DNA of 35,797 nt. Source: Aalborgiella sp031422495. GTDB lineage: Bacteria > Pseudomonadota > Gammaproteobacteria > Burkholderiales > Burkholderiaceae_C. The notes under the pieces are model-generated. The model was not told where the DNA came from. It ran no database searches and was given only the letters and a program-made list of their open reading frames with translations. The translations under genes were made by a program, and so were the position numbers. The stretch covers positions 1-35,797 of the forward strand of contig JANPLX010000119.1 in the NCBI GenBank assembly GCA_031422495.1. Reading direction: 5' to 3'. Below, piece after piece: positions 1-8,674 of this stretch (positions within the stretch are counted from its first letter, which is position 1; every line of letters starts with the position of its first letter).

Positions 1-1
1 T

Positions 2-133
2 AATACGGTGAGCCACACAGAAATTGAAATGATTCAAAATCGGCTCAATCACAGACCGCGTAAAAGATTAGGCTTTAATACCCCTGATAAAGTCTTTTAT
101 ACTTCCTTCAACCGCCGCGCACTTCGTGTTTGA
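2..133 (+). mobile_element. IS30-family transposase, C-terminal end only (cut by window edge)
   Basis: An open frame entering from the left edge encodes 43 residues and ends at TGA 131-133. It reads ...IEMIQNRLNHRPRKRLGF, then NTPDKVFYTSFNRRALRV. The 'LN.RPRK.LGF.TP..VF' string is the conserved C-terminus of IS30-type DDE transposases, which carry out copy-out transposition of the element. The right terminal inverted repeat should lie just after the stop; the short palindrome ttgaattcaa at 129-139 is in that place, but the other end is outside the window, so the repeat cannot be confirmed. Only the last part of the element is visible, and whether it is intact upstream is unknown. Confidence 0.8.
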
Positions 134-166
134 ATTCAAGATTAAATTAACTATTAAAGAGAAAAA

Positions 167-922
167 ATGGATTTACAACTTCACAACAAAACGGCCTTGG
201 TCACAGGTGCGAGCACGGGTATTGGTAAAAGTATCGCCATCGGGCTAGCGCGTGAAGGCGTGCAGCTCGCGATCTCAGCACGTCGCGTGGGGCTGCTGAA
301 CGAGGTGGCGGACGAGATCGTCAAAAACGGTGGCAAACGCCCCGTGGTGATTGAGTCTGATTTGTATGCTGAAGACGCCGCCAAAACCCTTGCCGCCGCT
401 GCTATCAAAGGTTTGGGCAGTGTCGATATTTTGATCAACAACGCGGGCGGTTCGCGTAGTTTTACGGATTTGCACGTTTCTGAGGACCGCTGGCAAGAGG
501 CGATGACGCTGAATTTTCACCGTCCGCGCCAAGTGGCGGATGCCCTGATAGATCAAATGATTGTCAAGAAATGGGGCCGCATCATCAACATCACCGGCAA
601 AAGCGAGCCAGAGCATGTGAACGGCGCGTTTTGTGCCAAAGCGGGCATCCACAGCTGGGCCAAGGGGCTGTCGCGCATGGTGGGTAAAGACGGTGTGACT
701 GTCAACTGCATCCCGCCAGGGCGCATTTTGTCAGAGCAGATTTTGCGTAACTACACGCATGAATACAGACAATGGCAGTCAGACAACGAAATCCCAGTAG
801 GTCGCTATGGCGAGCCTGAGGAATTGGCCAATTTGGTGTGTTTTTTAGCTTCACCACTGGCCAGCTACATCACGGGCACGGTGATTGCGGTCGATGGGGG
901 TTTGCGCCGATACCAATTTTGA
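167..922 (+). CDS. SDR-family oxidoreductase lacking the usual catalytic tyrosine
   Basis: A 251-residue classical-size short-chain dehydrogenase/reductase, a soluble NAD(P)-dependent enzyme. The Rossmann glycine motif TGASTGIG is at residues 13-20 and NNAG at 91-94. A C-terminal DGG-type end (VDGGLRRY) is present. The catalytic segment is odd. Where SDRs have Y-x-x-x-K, this one reads A-F-C-A-K, with Lys158 kept and Ala154 at the Tyr position. The usual Ser of 'NISS' reads NITG. The spacing is also about three residues shorter. Related Burkholderiales SDRs with a similar 'AKAxIHxWAKGLSR' segment are known to me only as unassigned oxidoreductases. The gene starts 34 bp after the IS30 stop with an A-rich ribosome-binding region and lies 54 bp before the Bug gene. 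Substrate unknown. Confidence 0.85.
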   Translation: MDLQLHNKTALVTGASTGIGKSIAIGLAREGVQLAISARRVGLLNEVADEIVKNGGKRPVVIESDLYAEDAAKTLAAAAIKGLGSVDILINNAGGSRSFTDLHVSEDRWQEAMTLNFHRPRQVADALIDQMIVKKWGRIINITGKSEPEHVNGAFCAKAGIHSWAKGLSRMVGKDGVTVNCIPPGRILSEQILRNYTHEYRQWQSDNEIPVGRYGEPEELANLVCFLASPLASYITGTVIAVDGGLRRYQF

Positions 923-976
923 TGGCTGACCGTTAAACTCAAAATAGATAAGTGAAGAGACAAAAGAGACAAAAAA

Positions 977-1978
977 ATGACAACAATGACCAAAACAACT
1001 ATTTCCCGACGCCAAATGCTCCAAGCCGCTGCTGCAATGACTGCCAGCATCGCCGCATCAGCTGCGTTTGCCCAAACCGCTTGGCCATCCAAACCGATTC
1101 GTTTCGTCGTTCCGTTTGCACCCGGCGGCACCTCTGAAATCGTGGCGCGCTCAGTGGCAGCGGAGCTAACCAAGCAACTCGGCGTCAGCGTCTTTGTGGA
1201 AAACAAACCCGGCGGTGCGGGCGTCGTGGCGATGCAAGACGTGGCCAAATCAGCGCCTGATGGCCACACTATTATTTTGACCCATGTAGGTACGCTGGCG
1301 GTGAATCCGTACATGCTGGAAAGCCAGCCGTACGACGTGAACAAAGATTTTGTACCTGTCACGCTGCTGGCGAAAGTGCCCAATGTGTTTGTCATTCACC
1401 CTGACGTGCCGGCTAAAGATTTCAAAGAATTTGTGGCTTATGCCAAAGCCAATCCGGGTAAGCTGAACTATGGCTCTGCGGGTAATGCCAGTGCGGGGCA
1501 TTTAGCGATGGAGTATTTGAAGCTGGTTACTGGCATGTTCATCACCCACATTCCCTACAGGGGTACGGGGCCGCAATTGACGGATTTATTAGCTGGCCGC
1601 ACTCAGGCTTCGTCTGCCGGCATGCCCGCGCTGGGTGCGCACATTCGCGCAGGCAAGCTGCGAGCCATCGCTGTAGGTACGCAAAAACGCATTCCGTCCA
1701 TGCCTGATGTACCTACGGTGGCCGAAATGGGTTTCAAAGACTTTGAAACCTCGCAGTGGTATGGCGTGCATGCGCCGGCTGGTACGCCAGCTGATATCGT
1801 CAAACGCTTGCAGGAAGAGTGCCAAAAAGCGCTCAGTTCAAGTGGTGTGACGACGCGATTTGCGACGGACAATGCCGTGGCCGGTGGCTACCCAAGTGCT
1901 GAATACGCCAAATTCATCGCGGGGGAGCAGAAGATTTGGAAAGATATTGTGAAGCGGGCACAAATCAAGGCGGATTAA
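977..1978 (+). CDS. Bug-family tripartite tricarboxylate transporter substrate-binding protein
   Basis: A 333-residue periplasmic solute receptor of the Bug/TctC family, which binds small carboxylates or similar ligands for TTT transporters or sensing. The N-terminus has a twin-arginine-like motif (SRRQML, residues 11-16), an Ala-rich hydrophobic stretch and a likely cleavage after AFA before QTAWPSKPIR. The family signature 'P.KPIR.VVPFAPGG..D/E..AR' begins the mature protein, and 'GKLNYGSAGNASAGHLAMEYLK' and 'VPYRG/IPYRG' follow. No membrane subunits (TctA/TctB) lie nearby, which is usual for the expanded Bug paralogues of Burkholderiales. It probably forms a small unit with the upstream SDR. 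The ligand cannot be read from sequence. Confidence 0.93.
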   Translation: MTTMTKTTISRRQMLQAAAAMTASIAASAAFAQTAWPSKPIRFVVPFAPGGTSEIVARSVAAELTKQLGVSVFVENKPGGAGVVAMQDVAKSAPDGHTIILTHVGTLAVNPYMLESQPYDVNKDFVPVTLLAKVPNVFVIHPDVPAKDFKEFVAYAKANPGKLNYGSAGNASAGHLAMEYLKLVTGMFITHIPYRGTGPQLTDLLAGRTQASSAGMPALGAHIRAGKLRAIAVGTQKRIPSMPDVPTVAEMGFKDFETSQWYGVHAPAGTPADIVKRLQEECQKALSSSGVTTRFATDNAVAGGYPSAEYAKFIAGEQKIWKDIVKRAQIKAD

Positions 1979-2011
1979 GTTGATTCAATGATTTAGACAG
2001 TAATTTATGAC

Positions 2012-2058
2012 TCTGGTAGGCGTATTTATTGACTAATGTGCTATTAAAAATATAGCTA
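2012..2058 (+). repeat. 47-nt dispersed repeat, copy 1
   Basis: An intergenic copy of the repeat family found six times in this window. It shows the core GCGTATTTATTG followed by the small inverted repeat GCTAT...ATAGC (2040-2044 with 2052-2056) around an A-rich loop. It starts 33 bp after the Bug gene stop. This copy has ACTAATGTGC where most others have CCTAAGTAGC. Confidence 0.8.
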
Positions 2059-2124
2059 ATTAAGATATTGGAGCAACCTCCTCATTGGTGTTTGAACTGA
2101 GAGGTTTGACTGCAAAATTGTTGT

Positions 2125-2156
2125 AAGCTAGGGGTAATTTTGTAAGCCCTTAGCTT
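2125..2156 (+). promoter_or_regulatory. Hairpin in the pntAA leader
   Basis: The arm AAGCTAGGGG (2125-2134) pairs with CCCTTAGCTT (2147-2156) at 9 of 10 positions around a 12-nt loop, 36 nt before the pntAA start codon. No T-run follows, so it is not a simple terminator. Its role is unknown. Confidence 0.35.
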
Positions 2157-2192
2157 CATTTCTGTAATGCTACGTAATTTAGGAGACCTTTC

Positions 2193-3320
2193 ATGCTGAT
2201 AGGCATACCCGCTGAAACCTTGGCTGGCGAGACACGCGTCGCCGTGACACCAGAAACTGTCAAAAAACTCGCCGCGCAAGGCCACAAGCTACGCATTCAA
2301 GCTGGGGCAGGGGTTGCAGCCAGTGTCACAGATGCTGCTTTTACCGCGGCTGGCGCTGAAATAACGGACGCAGCGGGTGCTTACGGCTGCGATTTGGTCT
2401 TGAAAGTCCGCAACACCACTGAATCTGAAGCCAAAATGCTCAAATCAGGCAGCACGCTGGTCGGCATGCTGAACCCGTTTGAAGCCGAGGGTTTGCAACG
2501 TCTAGCCGTTGCAGGCGTCACAGGTTTTGCTTTAGAAGCAGCACCGCGCACCACCCGCGCGCAAAGCATGGACGTGTTGTCCAGCCAAGCCAACATCGCC
2601 GGCTATAAAGCGGTGATCATGGCGGCCGATAAATACCAGCGTTTTTTCCCGATGTTGATGACAGCAGCGGGCACCGTCAAAGCCGCCCGTGTGGTGATTT
2701 TGGGGGTCGGTGTGGCGGGTTTGCAAGCCATTGCGACCGCCAAACGCTTGGGCGCAGTGATTGAAGCGTCTGACGTACGCCCCAGTGTGAAAGAGCAAAT
2801 TGAATCTTTGGGTGGCAAATTCATTGAAGTCACTTACGACACCGAGGAAGAAAAAGAAGCCGCTGCGGGTGTGGGTGGATATGCCAAACCCATGCCGCCG
2901 AGCTGGCTGGCACGCCAAGCAGTCGAAGTCGCCAAACGCGTTGCTTTGGCTGATATTGTTATTTCAACCGCCCTGATTCCAGGTCGCGCCGCACCAACGT
3001 TGATCACAGAAGACATGGTCAAGTCCATGAAACCAGGCTCAGTGATTATCGACATTGCGGCTGGAAAAGGTCCTGATGGAGGTGGTAATTGCCCGATTTC
3101 GGAAGCTGATAAGACAGTTGTGAAGCACGGCGTCACTATTGTCGGCGATACCAATTTACCGGCGCTGGTTGCGGCAGATGCATCTGCGCTCTATGCCCGC
3201 AATGTGCTCGATTTCTTAAAGCTCATCATCAACAAAGAAGGTGCACTGCATGTCGATATGGAAGACGACATTGTGGCGGCTTGTTTGATGTCGCAAGGCG
3301 GCGAAGTCAAGCGTAAATAA
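2193..3320 (+). CDS. pntAA: NAD(P) transhydrogenase subunit alpha part 1 (NAD(H)-binding domain I)
   Basis: A 375-residue soluble domain I of proton-translocating transhydrogenase, which binds NAD(H) and passes hydride to NADP+ bound on PntB, driven by the proton gradient. It belongs to the alanine dehydrogenase/PNT family. It has the N-terminal 'GIPAETLAGETRVAVTP' (4-20), the mobile-loop region 'RTTRAQSMDVLSSQANIAGY' (119-138) and the nucleotide-binding GVGVAG (171-176) followed by SDVR. The start follows a good Shine-Dalgarno AGGAG. The alpha subunit is split, as in Rhodospirillum-type enzymes, with pntAB 44 bp downstream and pntB overlapping that gene, so the three form one operon. Confidence 0.96.
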   Translation: MLIGIPAETLAGETRVAVTPETVKKLAAQGHKLRIQAGAGVAASVTDAAFTAAGAEITDAAGAYGCDLVLKVRNTTESEAKMLKSGSTLVGMLNPFEAEGLQRLAVAGVTGFALEAAPRTTRAQSMDVLSSQANIAGYKAVIMAADKYQRFFPMLMTAAGTVKAARVVILGVGVAGLQAIATAKRLGAVIEASDVRPSVKEQIESLGGKFIEVTYDTEEEKEAAAGVGGYAKPMPPSWLARQAVEVAKRVALADIVISTALIPGRAAPTLITEDMVKSMKPGSVIIDIAAGKGPDGGGNCPISEADKTVVKHGVTIVGDTNLPALVAADASALYARNVLDFLKLIINKEGALHVDMEDDIVAACLMSQGGEVKRK

Positions 3321-3364
3321 ACCAGCCTAAGAATACAACAACAATAAATCAAAAAGGAATAATC

Positions 3365-3694
3365 ATGGATATCGTTTCCCCCACCATTCTCAATCTCATC
3401 ATTTTTGTCTTAGCCATCTACGTGGGTTACCACGTGGTGTGGACGGTGACGCCTGCATTGCACACGCCACTGATGGCGGTGACCAATGCGATTTCTGCCA
3501 TCGTCATTGTGGGTGCCATGTTGGCAGCTGCGTTGACGGAAACGACACTCGGTCAAACCATGGGTTTCTTGGCTGTGGCACTGGCAGCAGTGAATGTGTT
3601 TGGTGGTTTTTTGGTCACGCGGCGCATGCTGGAGATGTTTAAGAAGAAAGAGAAAAAAGTAGCGCCTATCGCCATTGAAGGAGCTGCAAAATGA
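3365..3694 (+). CDS. pntAB: NAD(P) transhydrogenase subunit alpha part 2 (membrane)
   Basis: A 109-residue integral membrane protein with about three hydrophobic helices (roughly residues 8-28, 36-57 and 63-84) and a short basic C-terminus (KKKEKK). It supplies the alpha-side helices of membrane domain II of the transhydrogenase. It follows an AAGGAAT ribosome-binding site. The end overlaps the pntB start by 4 bp (ATGA), which indicates translational coupling. Size and position match the split PntA of many alpha- and beta-proteobacteria. Confidence 0.94.
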   Translation: MDIVSPTILNLIIFVLAIYVGYHVVWTVTPALHTPLMAVTNAISAIVIVGAMLAAALTETTLGQTMGFLAVALAAVNVFGGFLVTRRMLEMFKKKEKKVAPIAIEGAAK

Positions 3695-5115
3695 GCATGA
3701 GCCTGGTTACCCTGATGTATTTGATCGCCTCGATTTGCTTTATCCAAGCGCTCAAAGGCTTGAGCCATCCGACGACCTCGATTCGCGGCAATTTGTTTGG
3801 CATGATCGGCATGGCGATAGCTGCAGTTACTACGGCAGCGCTGATCTTCAAACTCTCAGCTGGCAATATGGGGGGCATGGTCAACCTACTCATCGCCTTG
3901 GTGCTGGGCGGCAGCTTGGGTGCTTACATGGCTAATAAGGTTGAGATGACAAAAATGCCTGAGCTGGTCGCGTTTATGCACAGCATGATTGGTTTGGCGG
4001 CGGTGTTTATCGCTATTGCAGCTGTTGTTGAGCCTTATGCTTTTGGTATTGTTGCAAAAGGCCTAGCGATTCCAACGGGCAATCGGCTGGAGTTGTTCTT
4101 AGGAGCTGCGATTGGTGCGATCACTTTCAGTGGATCTGTCATCGCGTTTGGTAAACTCAGCGGCAAATACAAATTCCGTTTGTTTCAAGGTGCGCCCGTG
4201 CAATTTGCGGGTCAGCACAAGATCAATTTGGTCTTGGGTCTAGCACTACTAGGTCTAGGCTTGGTGTTTACCTTCACACAAAGCATGCCAGCGTTTTATG
4301 CCATGCTGGCACTAGCGTTCGTTATGGGTGTGCTTATCATCATCCCAATTGGCGGGGCAGACATGCCGGTGGTGGTGTCAATGTTGAACAGCTACTCAGG
4401 TTGGGCAGCTGCAGGTATTGGCTTTAGCTTGAACAATGCGATGCTGATCATTGCAGGCTCATTAGTCGGGTCATCAGGTGCGATTTTGAGCTACATCATG
4501 TGCAAGGCTATGAACCGCTCTTTCTTCAATGTCATCTTGGGCGGCTTTGGCGGCGAGGCTGTTACAGCGTCTGCGGGTGGAGCAGTGCAGCGTCCGGTTA
4601 AATCGGGCAGTGCAGATGATGCAGCTTTTGTGTTGTCCAATGCTGAAACTGTGGTGATTGTTCCTGGCTACGGTTTGGCTGTGGCACGTGCTCAGCACGC
4701 GGTCAAAGAACTGGCCGCTAAGTTGACCGAAAAAGGTATCAACGTTAAATATGCGATTCACCCTGTGGCGGGTCGTATGCCTGGTCACATGAATGTGTTG
4801 TTGGCCGAAGCTGAAGTACCTTACGACCAAGTGCATGAGATGGAAGACATCAATGGTGAGTTTGGGCAAGTCGATGTCGCTATTATTTTAGGAGCTAACG
4901 ATGTCGTAAATCCTGCAGCCCATGTCAAAGGAAGTGCTATTTACGGCATGCCTATTTTAGAAGCCTACAAAGCCAAAACGATCATTGTGAATAAACGAAG
5001 CATGGCTGCGGGCTATGCTGGCTTAGATAACGAACTTTTCTACATGGACAAAACCATGATGGTGTTTGGTGATGCGAAAAAGGTTGTTGAAGACATGGGT
5101 AAGGCTATTGAGTAA
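3691..5115 (+). CDS. pntB: NAD(P) transhydrogenase subunit beta
   Basis: A 474-residue subunit. The N-terminal ~270 residues hold multiple membrane helices forming the proton channel with PntAB. The C-terminal part, from about residue 290, is the NADP(H)-binding domain III, with the family motif VPGYGLAVARAQHAV and the later stretch 'MPGHMNVLLAEAEVPYD...' and 'GANDVVNPAA'. Together with PntAA and PntAB it makes NADPH from NADH at the inner membrane. Length matches the family (about 460-480). Last gene of the pnt operon proper. Confidence 0.97.
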   Translation: MSMSLVTLMYLIASICFIQALKGLSHPTTSIRGNLFGMIGMAIAAVTTAALIFKLSAGNMGGMVNLLIALVLGGSLGAYMANKVEMTKMPELVAFMHSMIGLAAVFIAIAAVVEPYAFGIVAKGLAIPTGNRLELFLGAAIGAITFSGSVIAFGKLSGKYKFRLFQGAPVQFAGQHKINLVLGLALLGLGLVFTFTQSMPAFYAMLALAFVMGVLIIIPIGGADMPVVVSMLNSYSGWAAAGIGFSLNNAMLIIAGSLVGSSGAILSYIMCKAMNRSFFNVILGGFGGEAVTASAGGAVQRPVKSGSADDAAFVLSNAETVVIVPGYGLAVARAQHAVKELAAKLTEKGINVKYAIHPVAGRMPGHMNVLLAEAEVPYDQVHEMEDINGEFGQVDVAIILGANDVVNPAAHVKGSAIYGMPILEAYKAKTIIVNKRSMAAGYAGLDNELFYMDKTMMVFGDAKKVVEDMGKAIE

Positions 5116-5151
5116 TTAATACGATAATTGCTAAAGGATAAATAATACTAA

Positions 5152-6627
5152 ATGCAATTAAATAGTCATACTACACTTCAAGCCAAGGTCGTTGCTGCCT
5201 TGCTTTTGGTTGTGCCCAAGCATGCACTGCTGTGGCACAACGAAGACACCACACCATTTGAGTGCGATGGCTTAACAGCCTATCGCCAGCGCCCCATGGT
5301 GGTAGCTTTGCCTGAGACTTATGACCAAGTGCAAGGTATTTTGAAGTCGTGTCACGCCATGGGTGTGCCTGTAGTCGCACGCGGTGCAGGCACAGGCTTG
5401 AGCGGCGGCGCTATGCCGCATGCGACGGGTGTAACACTATCGTTAGCGAAGTTCAACAAAATATTGAAACTGGATGCGAAGAGCCGAACCGCTGTCGTTC
5501 AAGGCGGTGTGCGCAATCTGGCCATTTCAGAAGCAGCTGCGCCGCTGGGTTTGTATTACGCGCCGGACCCTTCCAGCCAAATAGCCTGCACCATTGGCGG
5601 CAATGTTGCTGAAAACTCTGGCGGTGTACATTGCTTGAAATATGGTTTGACGGTGCACAACGTACTCAAAGTCAAAGGCTTTACAGTTGAAGGTGAGGAG
5701 ATTGAGTTCGGCAGCGATGCTTTAGATGCTTCGGGATACGACTTACTCAGCTTGATCGTGGGCAGCGAAGGCATGTTGGCTGTGACCACTGAAGTCACCG
5801 TCAAACTCATTCCCAAGCCGCAATTGGCGCGCTGCATCATGGCGAGTTTTGATGATATTCGTAAAGCGGGTGATGCGGTGGCTGCTGTCATAGCGGCAGG
5901 CATCATCCCCGCCGGGTTGGAGATGATGGACAAACCCATGACGGCCGCCGTGGAAGACTATGTACATGCTGGTTACGACTTAACGGCAGAAGCTATTTTG
6001 CTGTGCGAGAGCGATGGCACGCCAGAAGAGGTGGAAGAAGAAATTGGTCGCATGACGCAGGTTCTCACTAGCTGTGGTGCCAGCGCCATTGCTATCAGCC
6101 AAAGCGAAGCTGAACGACTGCGCTTTTGGAGTGGTCGCAAAAATGCCTTCCCCGCTTCTGGCCGCATCAGTCCCGACTACATGTGCATGGATTCAACCAT
6201 TCCACGCAAGCGCTTGGCCGATATTTTGATCGCTATCGCCGAGATGGAGAAAAAATACCAATTGCGCTGCGCCAACGTGTTTCATGCAGGCGATGGTAAT
6301 TTGCATCCTTTGATTTTGTTTGATGCGAATGACCCCGACCAATTGCACCGCTGTGAGTTGTTTGGAGCGGATATTTTGGAAACTAGCGTTGCCATGGGCG
6401 GCAGCGTGACGGGCGAACATGGCGTTGGTATTGAAAAACTCAACTCCATGTGTGTTCAGTTCACAGCTGCTGAAAACGAGCAAATGTTTGGCGTCAAACG
6501 CGCGTTTGACTCACAGAGCCTGCTGAACCCTGGCAAAGTGATACCCACGTTGCAGCGCTGTGCCGAGTACGGGAAGATGGTGGTTCGCGGTGGCGCGATA
6601 TCTCACCCCGAATTAGAGCGGTTCTAA
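5152..6627 (+). CDS. glcD: FAD-linked oxidase, glycolate oxidase subunit GlcD type
   Basis: A 491-residue flavoprotein of the PCMH-type FAD-binding family. It shows the FAD pyrophosphate-binding stretch PVVARGAGTGLSGGAMP (about residues 73-90), 'DPSSQIACTIGGNVAENSGG' and the C-terminal 'FHAGDGNLHPLI' and 'GGSVTGEHGVG..K' motifs of GlcD, D-lactate and 2-hydroxyglutarate dehydrogenases. GlcD oxidises glycolate to glyoxylate together with GlcE and GlcF. Those partners are not adjacent here, so the substrate may be another 2-hydroxy acid. It lies 36 bp after pntB and is probably co-transcribed. The symbol is by resemblance only. Confidence 0.85.
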   Translation: MQLNSHTTLQAKVVAALLLVVPKHALLWHNEDTTPFECDGLTAYRQRPMVVALPETYDQVQGILKSCHAMGVPVVARGAGTGLSGGAMPHATGVTLSLAKFNKILKLDAKSRTAVVQGGVRNLAISEAAAPLGLYYAPDPSSQIACTIGGNVAENSGGVHCLKYGLTVHNVLKVKGFTVEGEEIEFGSDALDASGYDLLSLIVGSEGMLAVTTEVTVKLIPKPQLARCIMASFDDIRKAGDAVAAVIAAGIIPAGLEMMDKPMTAAVEDYVHAGYDLTAEAILLCESDGTPEEVEEEIGRMTQVLTSCGASAIAISQSEAERLRFWSGRKNAFPASGRISPDYMCMDSTIPRKRLADILIAIAEMEKKYQLRCANVFHAGDGNLHPLILFDANDPDQLHRCELFGADILETSVAMGGSVTGEHGVGIEKLNSMCVQFTAAENEQMFGVKRAFDSQSLLNPGKVIPTLQRCAEYGKMVVRGGAISHPELERF

Positions 6628-6712
6628 GTCCCACCTAGTTCGAAATGGCAGGCTAGGCGCGATGTTGACGCAAGACTATAATTTGCACCACTGAAACTTC
6701 CTATATTTCTTG

Positions 6713-7798
6713 ATGAAAACTGCACTGATTACGGGTATCACCGGCCAAGATGGCGCTTATTTGGTCGAATTGCTCTTAAGCAAGGGATACACCGTCTACG
6801 GCACCTATCGCAGAACGAGCTCTGTCAATTTTTGGCGTATTGACGAGTTGGGTGTTCAAAGCCACCCCAATCTGCATCTGGTGGAATACGATTTGACCGA
6901 TTTGGGTTCCAGCATCGCGTTAGTGCAAAAAGTGCAGCCTGTTGAAATTTACAACTTGGCGGCACAAAGTTTTGTCGGGGTGAGTTTTGACCAGCCCACC
7001 ACCACAGCGCAAATCACCGGCATAGGCGCTTTGAATTTGTTAGAAGCGATCCGTTTGGTGAACCCTAAGATCAAGTTTTACCAAGCCAGTACGTCCGAGA
7101 TGTTTGGCAAGGTGCAAGCCATTCCGCAAATCGAAGAGACCCCGTTTTACCCTCGCAGTCCGTATGGTGTAGCCAAGCTGTATGCGCATTGGATGACTGT
7201 CAATTACCGCGAAAGTTACGGTATTTTCGGAAGCAGCGGCATTTTGTTTAACCATGAAAGCCCGTTGCGCGGGCGCGAGTTTGTGACCCGCAAAATCACC
7301 GATTCGGTGGCCAAAATGTGCCTAGGTAAATTGGATTGTTTGGAGCTGGGCAATATCGACGCCAAACGTGATTGGGGCTTTGCAAAAGAATATGTAGAAG
7401 GCATGTGGCGCATGCTGCAAGCCAAAGAGCCCGACACCTTTGTTTTGGCAACCAACCGTACAGAGACCGTGCGTGACTTTGTCGCTATGGCTTTCAAGGG
7501 CGTGGGCATCAACGTCGAATTCAAAGGCAATGAAGTTAACGAAACTGCCGTGATTGCATCTTTCACGTCGCAGTTTGAAAAAGAATTTGCTGGTTCGGGT
7601 GCAGCATTGAAAGTTGGTCAAACCGTGATGCGCATCAACCCCAAGTTTTATCGACCCGCTGAAGTTGAGTTGCTGATCGGTAACCCGGCCAAAGCCAAGG
7701 CGATCTTGGACTGGGCGCCGGCGACGACACTGGAGCAGTTGTGCCACATGATGGTGACTGAGGATGTGCGCCGCAACCGACAAGGGTTTTCGTTTTGA
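6713..7798 (+). CDS. gmd: GDP-mannose 4,6-dehydratase
   Basis: A 361-residue extended SDR that converts GDP-D-mannose to GDP-4-keto-6-deoxymannose. The NADP-binding motif is TGITGQDG (residues 7-14), the catalytic segment TSE is at 127-129 and Y151/K155 lie in 'SPYGVAK'. 'RRTSSVNFWRI' and 'NHESPLRGREFVTRKIT' are Gmd signatures. I chose ATG 6713 over the adjacent TTG at 6710. There is no clear Shine-Dalgarno. A TATAAT at 6677-6682 could be a -10 giving a short leader, but no -35 fits it. The next gene, rmd, overlaps or abuts the stop, so the two are coupled. Confidence 0.95.
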   Translation: MKTALITGITGQDGAYLVELLLSKGYTVYGTYRRTSSVNFWRIDELGVQSHPNLHLVEYDLTDLGSSIALVQKVQPVEIYNLAAQSFVGVSFDQPTTTAQITGIGALNLLEAIRLVNPKIKFYQASTSEMFGKVQAIPQIEETPFYPRSPYGVAKLYAHWMTVNYRESYGIFGSSGILFNHESPLRGREFVTRKITDSVAKMCLGKLDCLELGNIDAKRDWGFAKEYVEGMWRMLQAKEPDTFVLATNRTETVRDFVAMAFKGVGINVEFKGNEVNETAVIASFTSQFEKEFAGSGAALKVGQTVMRINPKFYRPAEVELLIGNPAKAKAILDWAPATTLEQLCHMMVTEDVRRNRQGFSF

Positions 7799-8643
7799 AA
7801 ATGTTGGTGACGGGTGCAGACGGTTTTACCGGCGTGCATTTTGTTAAACAAGCTAGAGCGGAAGGCTATGAGGTTTTCGAATTCAATGCGGATTTAACTA
7901 ATCCTACAGCCGTACAAAAGCAAGTTAATGAAGCTCAACCCGATGTGGTTGTTCACTTGGCAGCTATTAGTTTTGTAGGACATGACAAAGCCAGTGCTTT
8001 TTATGATGTCAACGTCATAGGAACCCTTAATCTGCTGGATGCGTTGCTGAAATTACCGAATCCACCTAAGCGCGTTTTACTGGCCAGTAGCGCCAATGTA
8101 TATGGCAATTGCGAGCTGTCTCCGATTTTCGAATCGCAAATGCCAGCACCACTCAACCACTACGCTATGAGCAAATTGGCCATGGAGCATCTGGCGAAGA
8201 CGTATGCTGATCGGTTGCCTTTGTTTTTTGTGCGACCTTTCAATTACACCGGACCGGGTCAAGTTGAATCTTTTGTCATTCCCAAATTAGTTGCACATTT
8301 CAAACGGCGAGCTGCTACCGTAGAGCTTGGTAATTTAGCGGTGGAGCGCGAGTATAACGACGTTCGTTTGGTGACCGATGCGTACTTGAAGCTGTTGGAC
8401 AAAGCGGTGGAAGGTCAAACTTACAACATCTGTTCAAGTAAGACCTACACGCTGCATCAGGTCATCGAGATACTGGTTGAATTGACGGGACACCAGATCA
8501 AGGTCGCTGTCAATCCGGCTTTCGTCAGAGCCAATGAGCTGCATCGTTTGTGTGGTGATGTCACTAAACTCAATGCCACAATTGGCATGCATGAGTCAAT
8601 TGCTTTAAAAGATACGCTGCGTTGGATGTTGGAATCCGCATAA
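7795..8643 (+). CDS. rmd: GDP-4-dehydro-6-deoxy-D-mannose reductase (Rmd-like)
   Basis: A 282-residue extended SDR. It has the nucleotide-binding motif TGADGFTG near the N-terminus, SSANVYG and the catalytic 'YAMSK', then 'VRPFNYTGPGQ'. It probably reduces the Gmd product to GDP-D-rhamnose. It is shorter than typical GDP-fucose synthases (about 320 residues), which favours Rmd over Fcl, but the product stereochemistry cannot be proven by reading. The start may be TTG 7795, overlapping the gmd stop by 4 bp, or ATG 7801, which begins MLVTGADGF. Either way it is translationally linked to gmd. Confidence 0.87.
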   Translation: MKMLVTGADGFTGVHFVKQARAEGYEVFEFNADLTNPTAVQKQVNEAQPDVVVHLAAISFVGHDKASAFYDVNVIGTLNLLDALLKLPNPPKRVLLASSANVYGNCELSPIFESQMPAPLNHYAMSKLAMEHLAKTYADRLPLFFVRPFNYTGPGQVESFVIPKLVAHFKRRAATVELGNLAVEREYNDVRLVTDAYLKLLDKAVEGQTYNICSSKTYTLHQVIEILVELTGHQIKVAVNPAFVRANELHRLCGDVTKLNATIGMHESIALKDTLRWMLESA

Positions 8644-8674
8644 ACGGCAAAGACAAGACGAAATAGGAAAAGAA

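Noticed and set aside
6665..6682. TTGACG and TATAAT before gmd as a -35/-10 pair
   Set aside because: The spacing is only 6 nt; the TATAAT could be a -10 by itself, but no fitting -35 was found.
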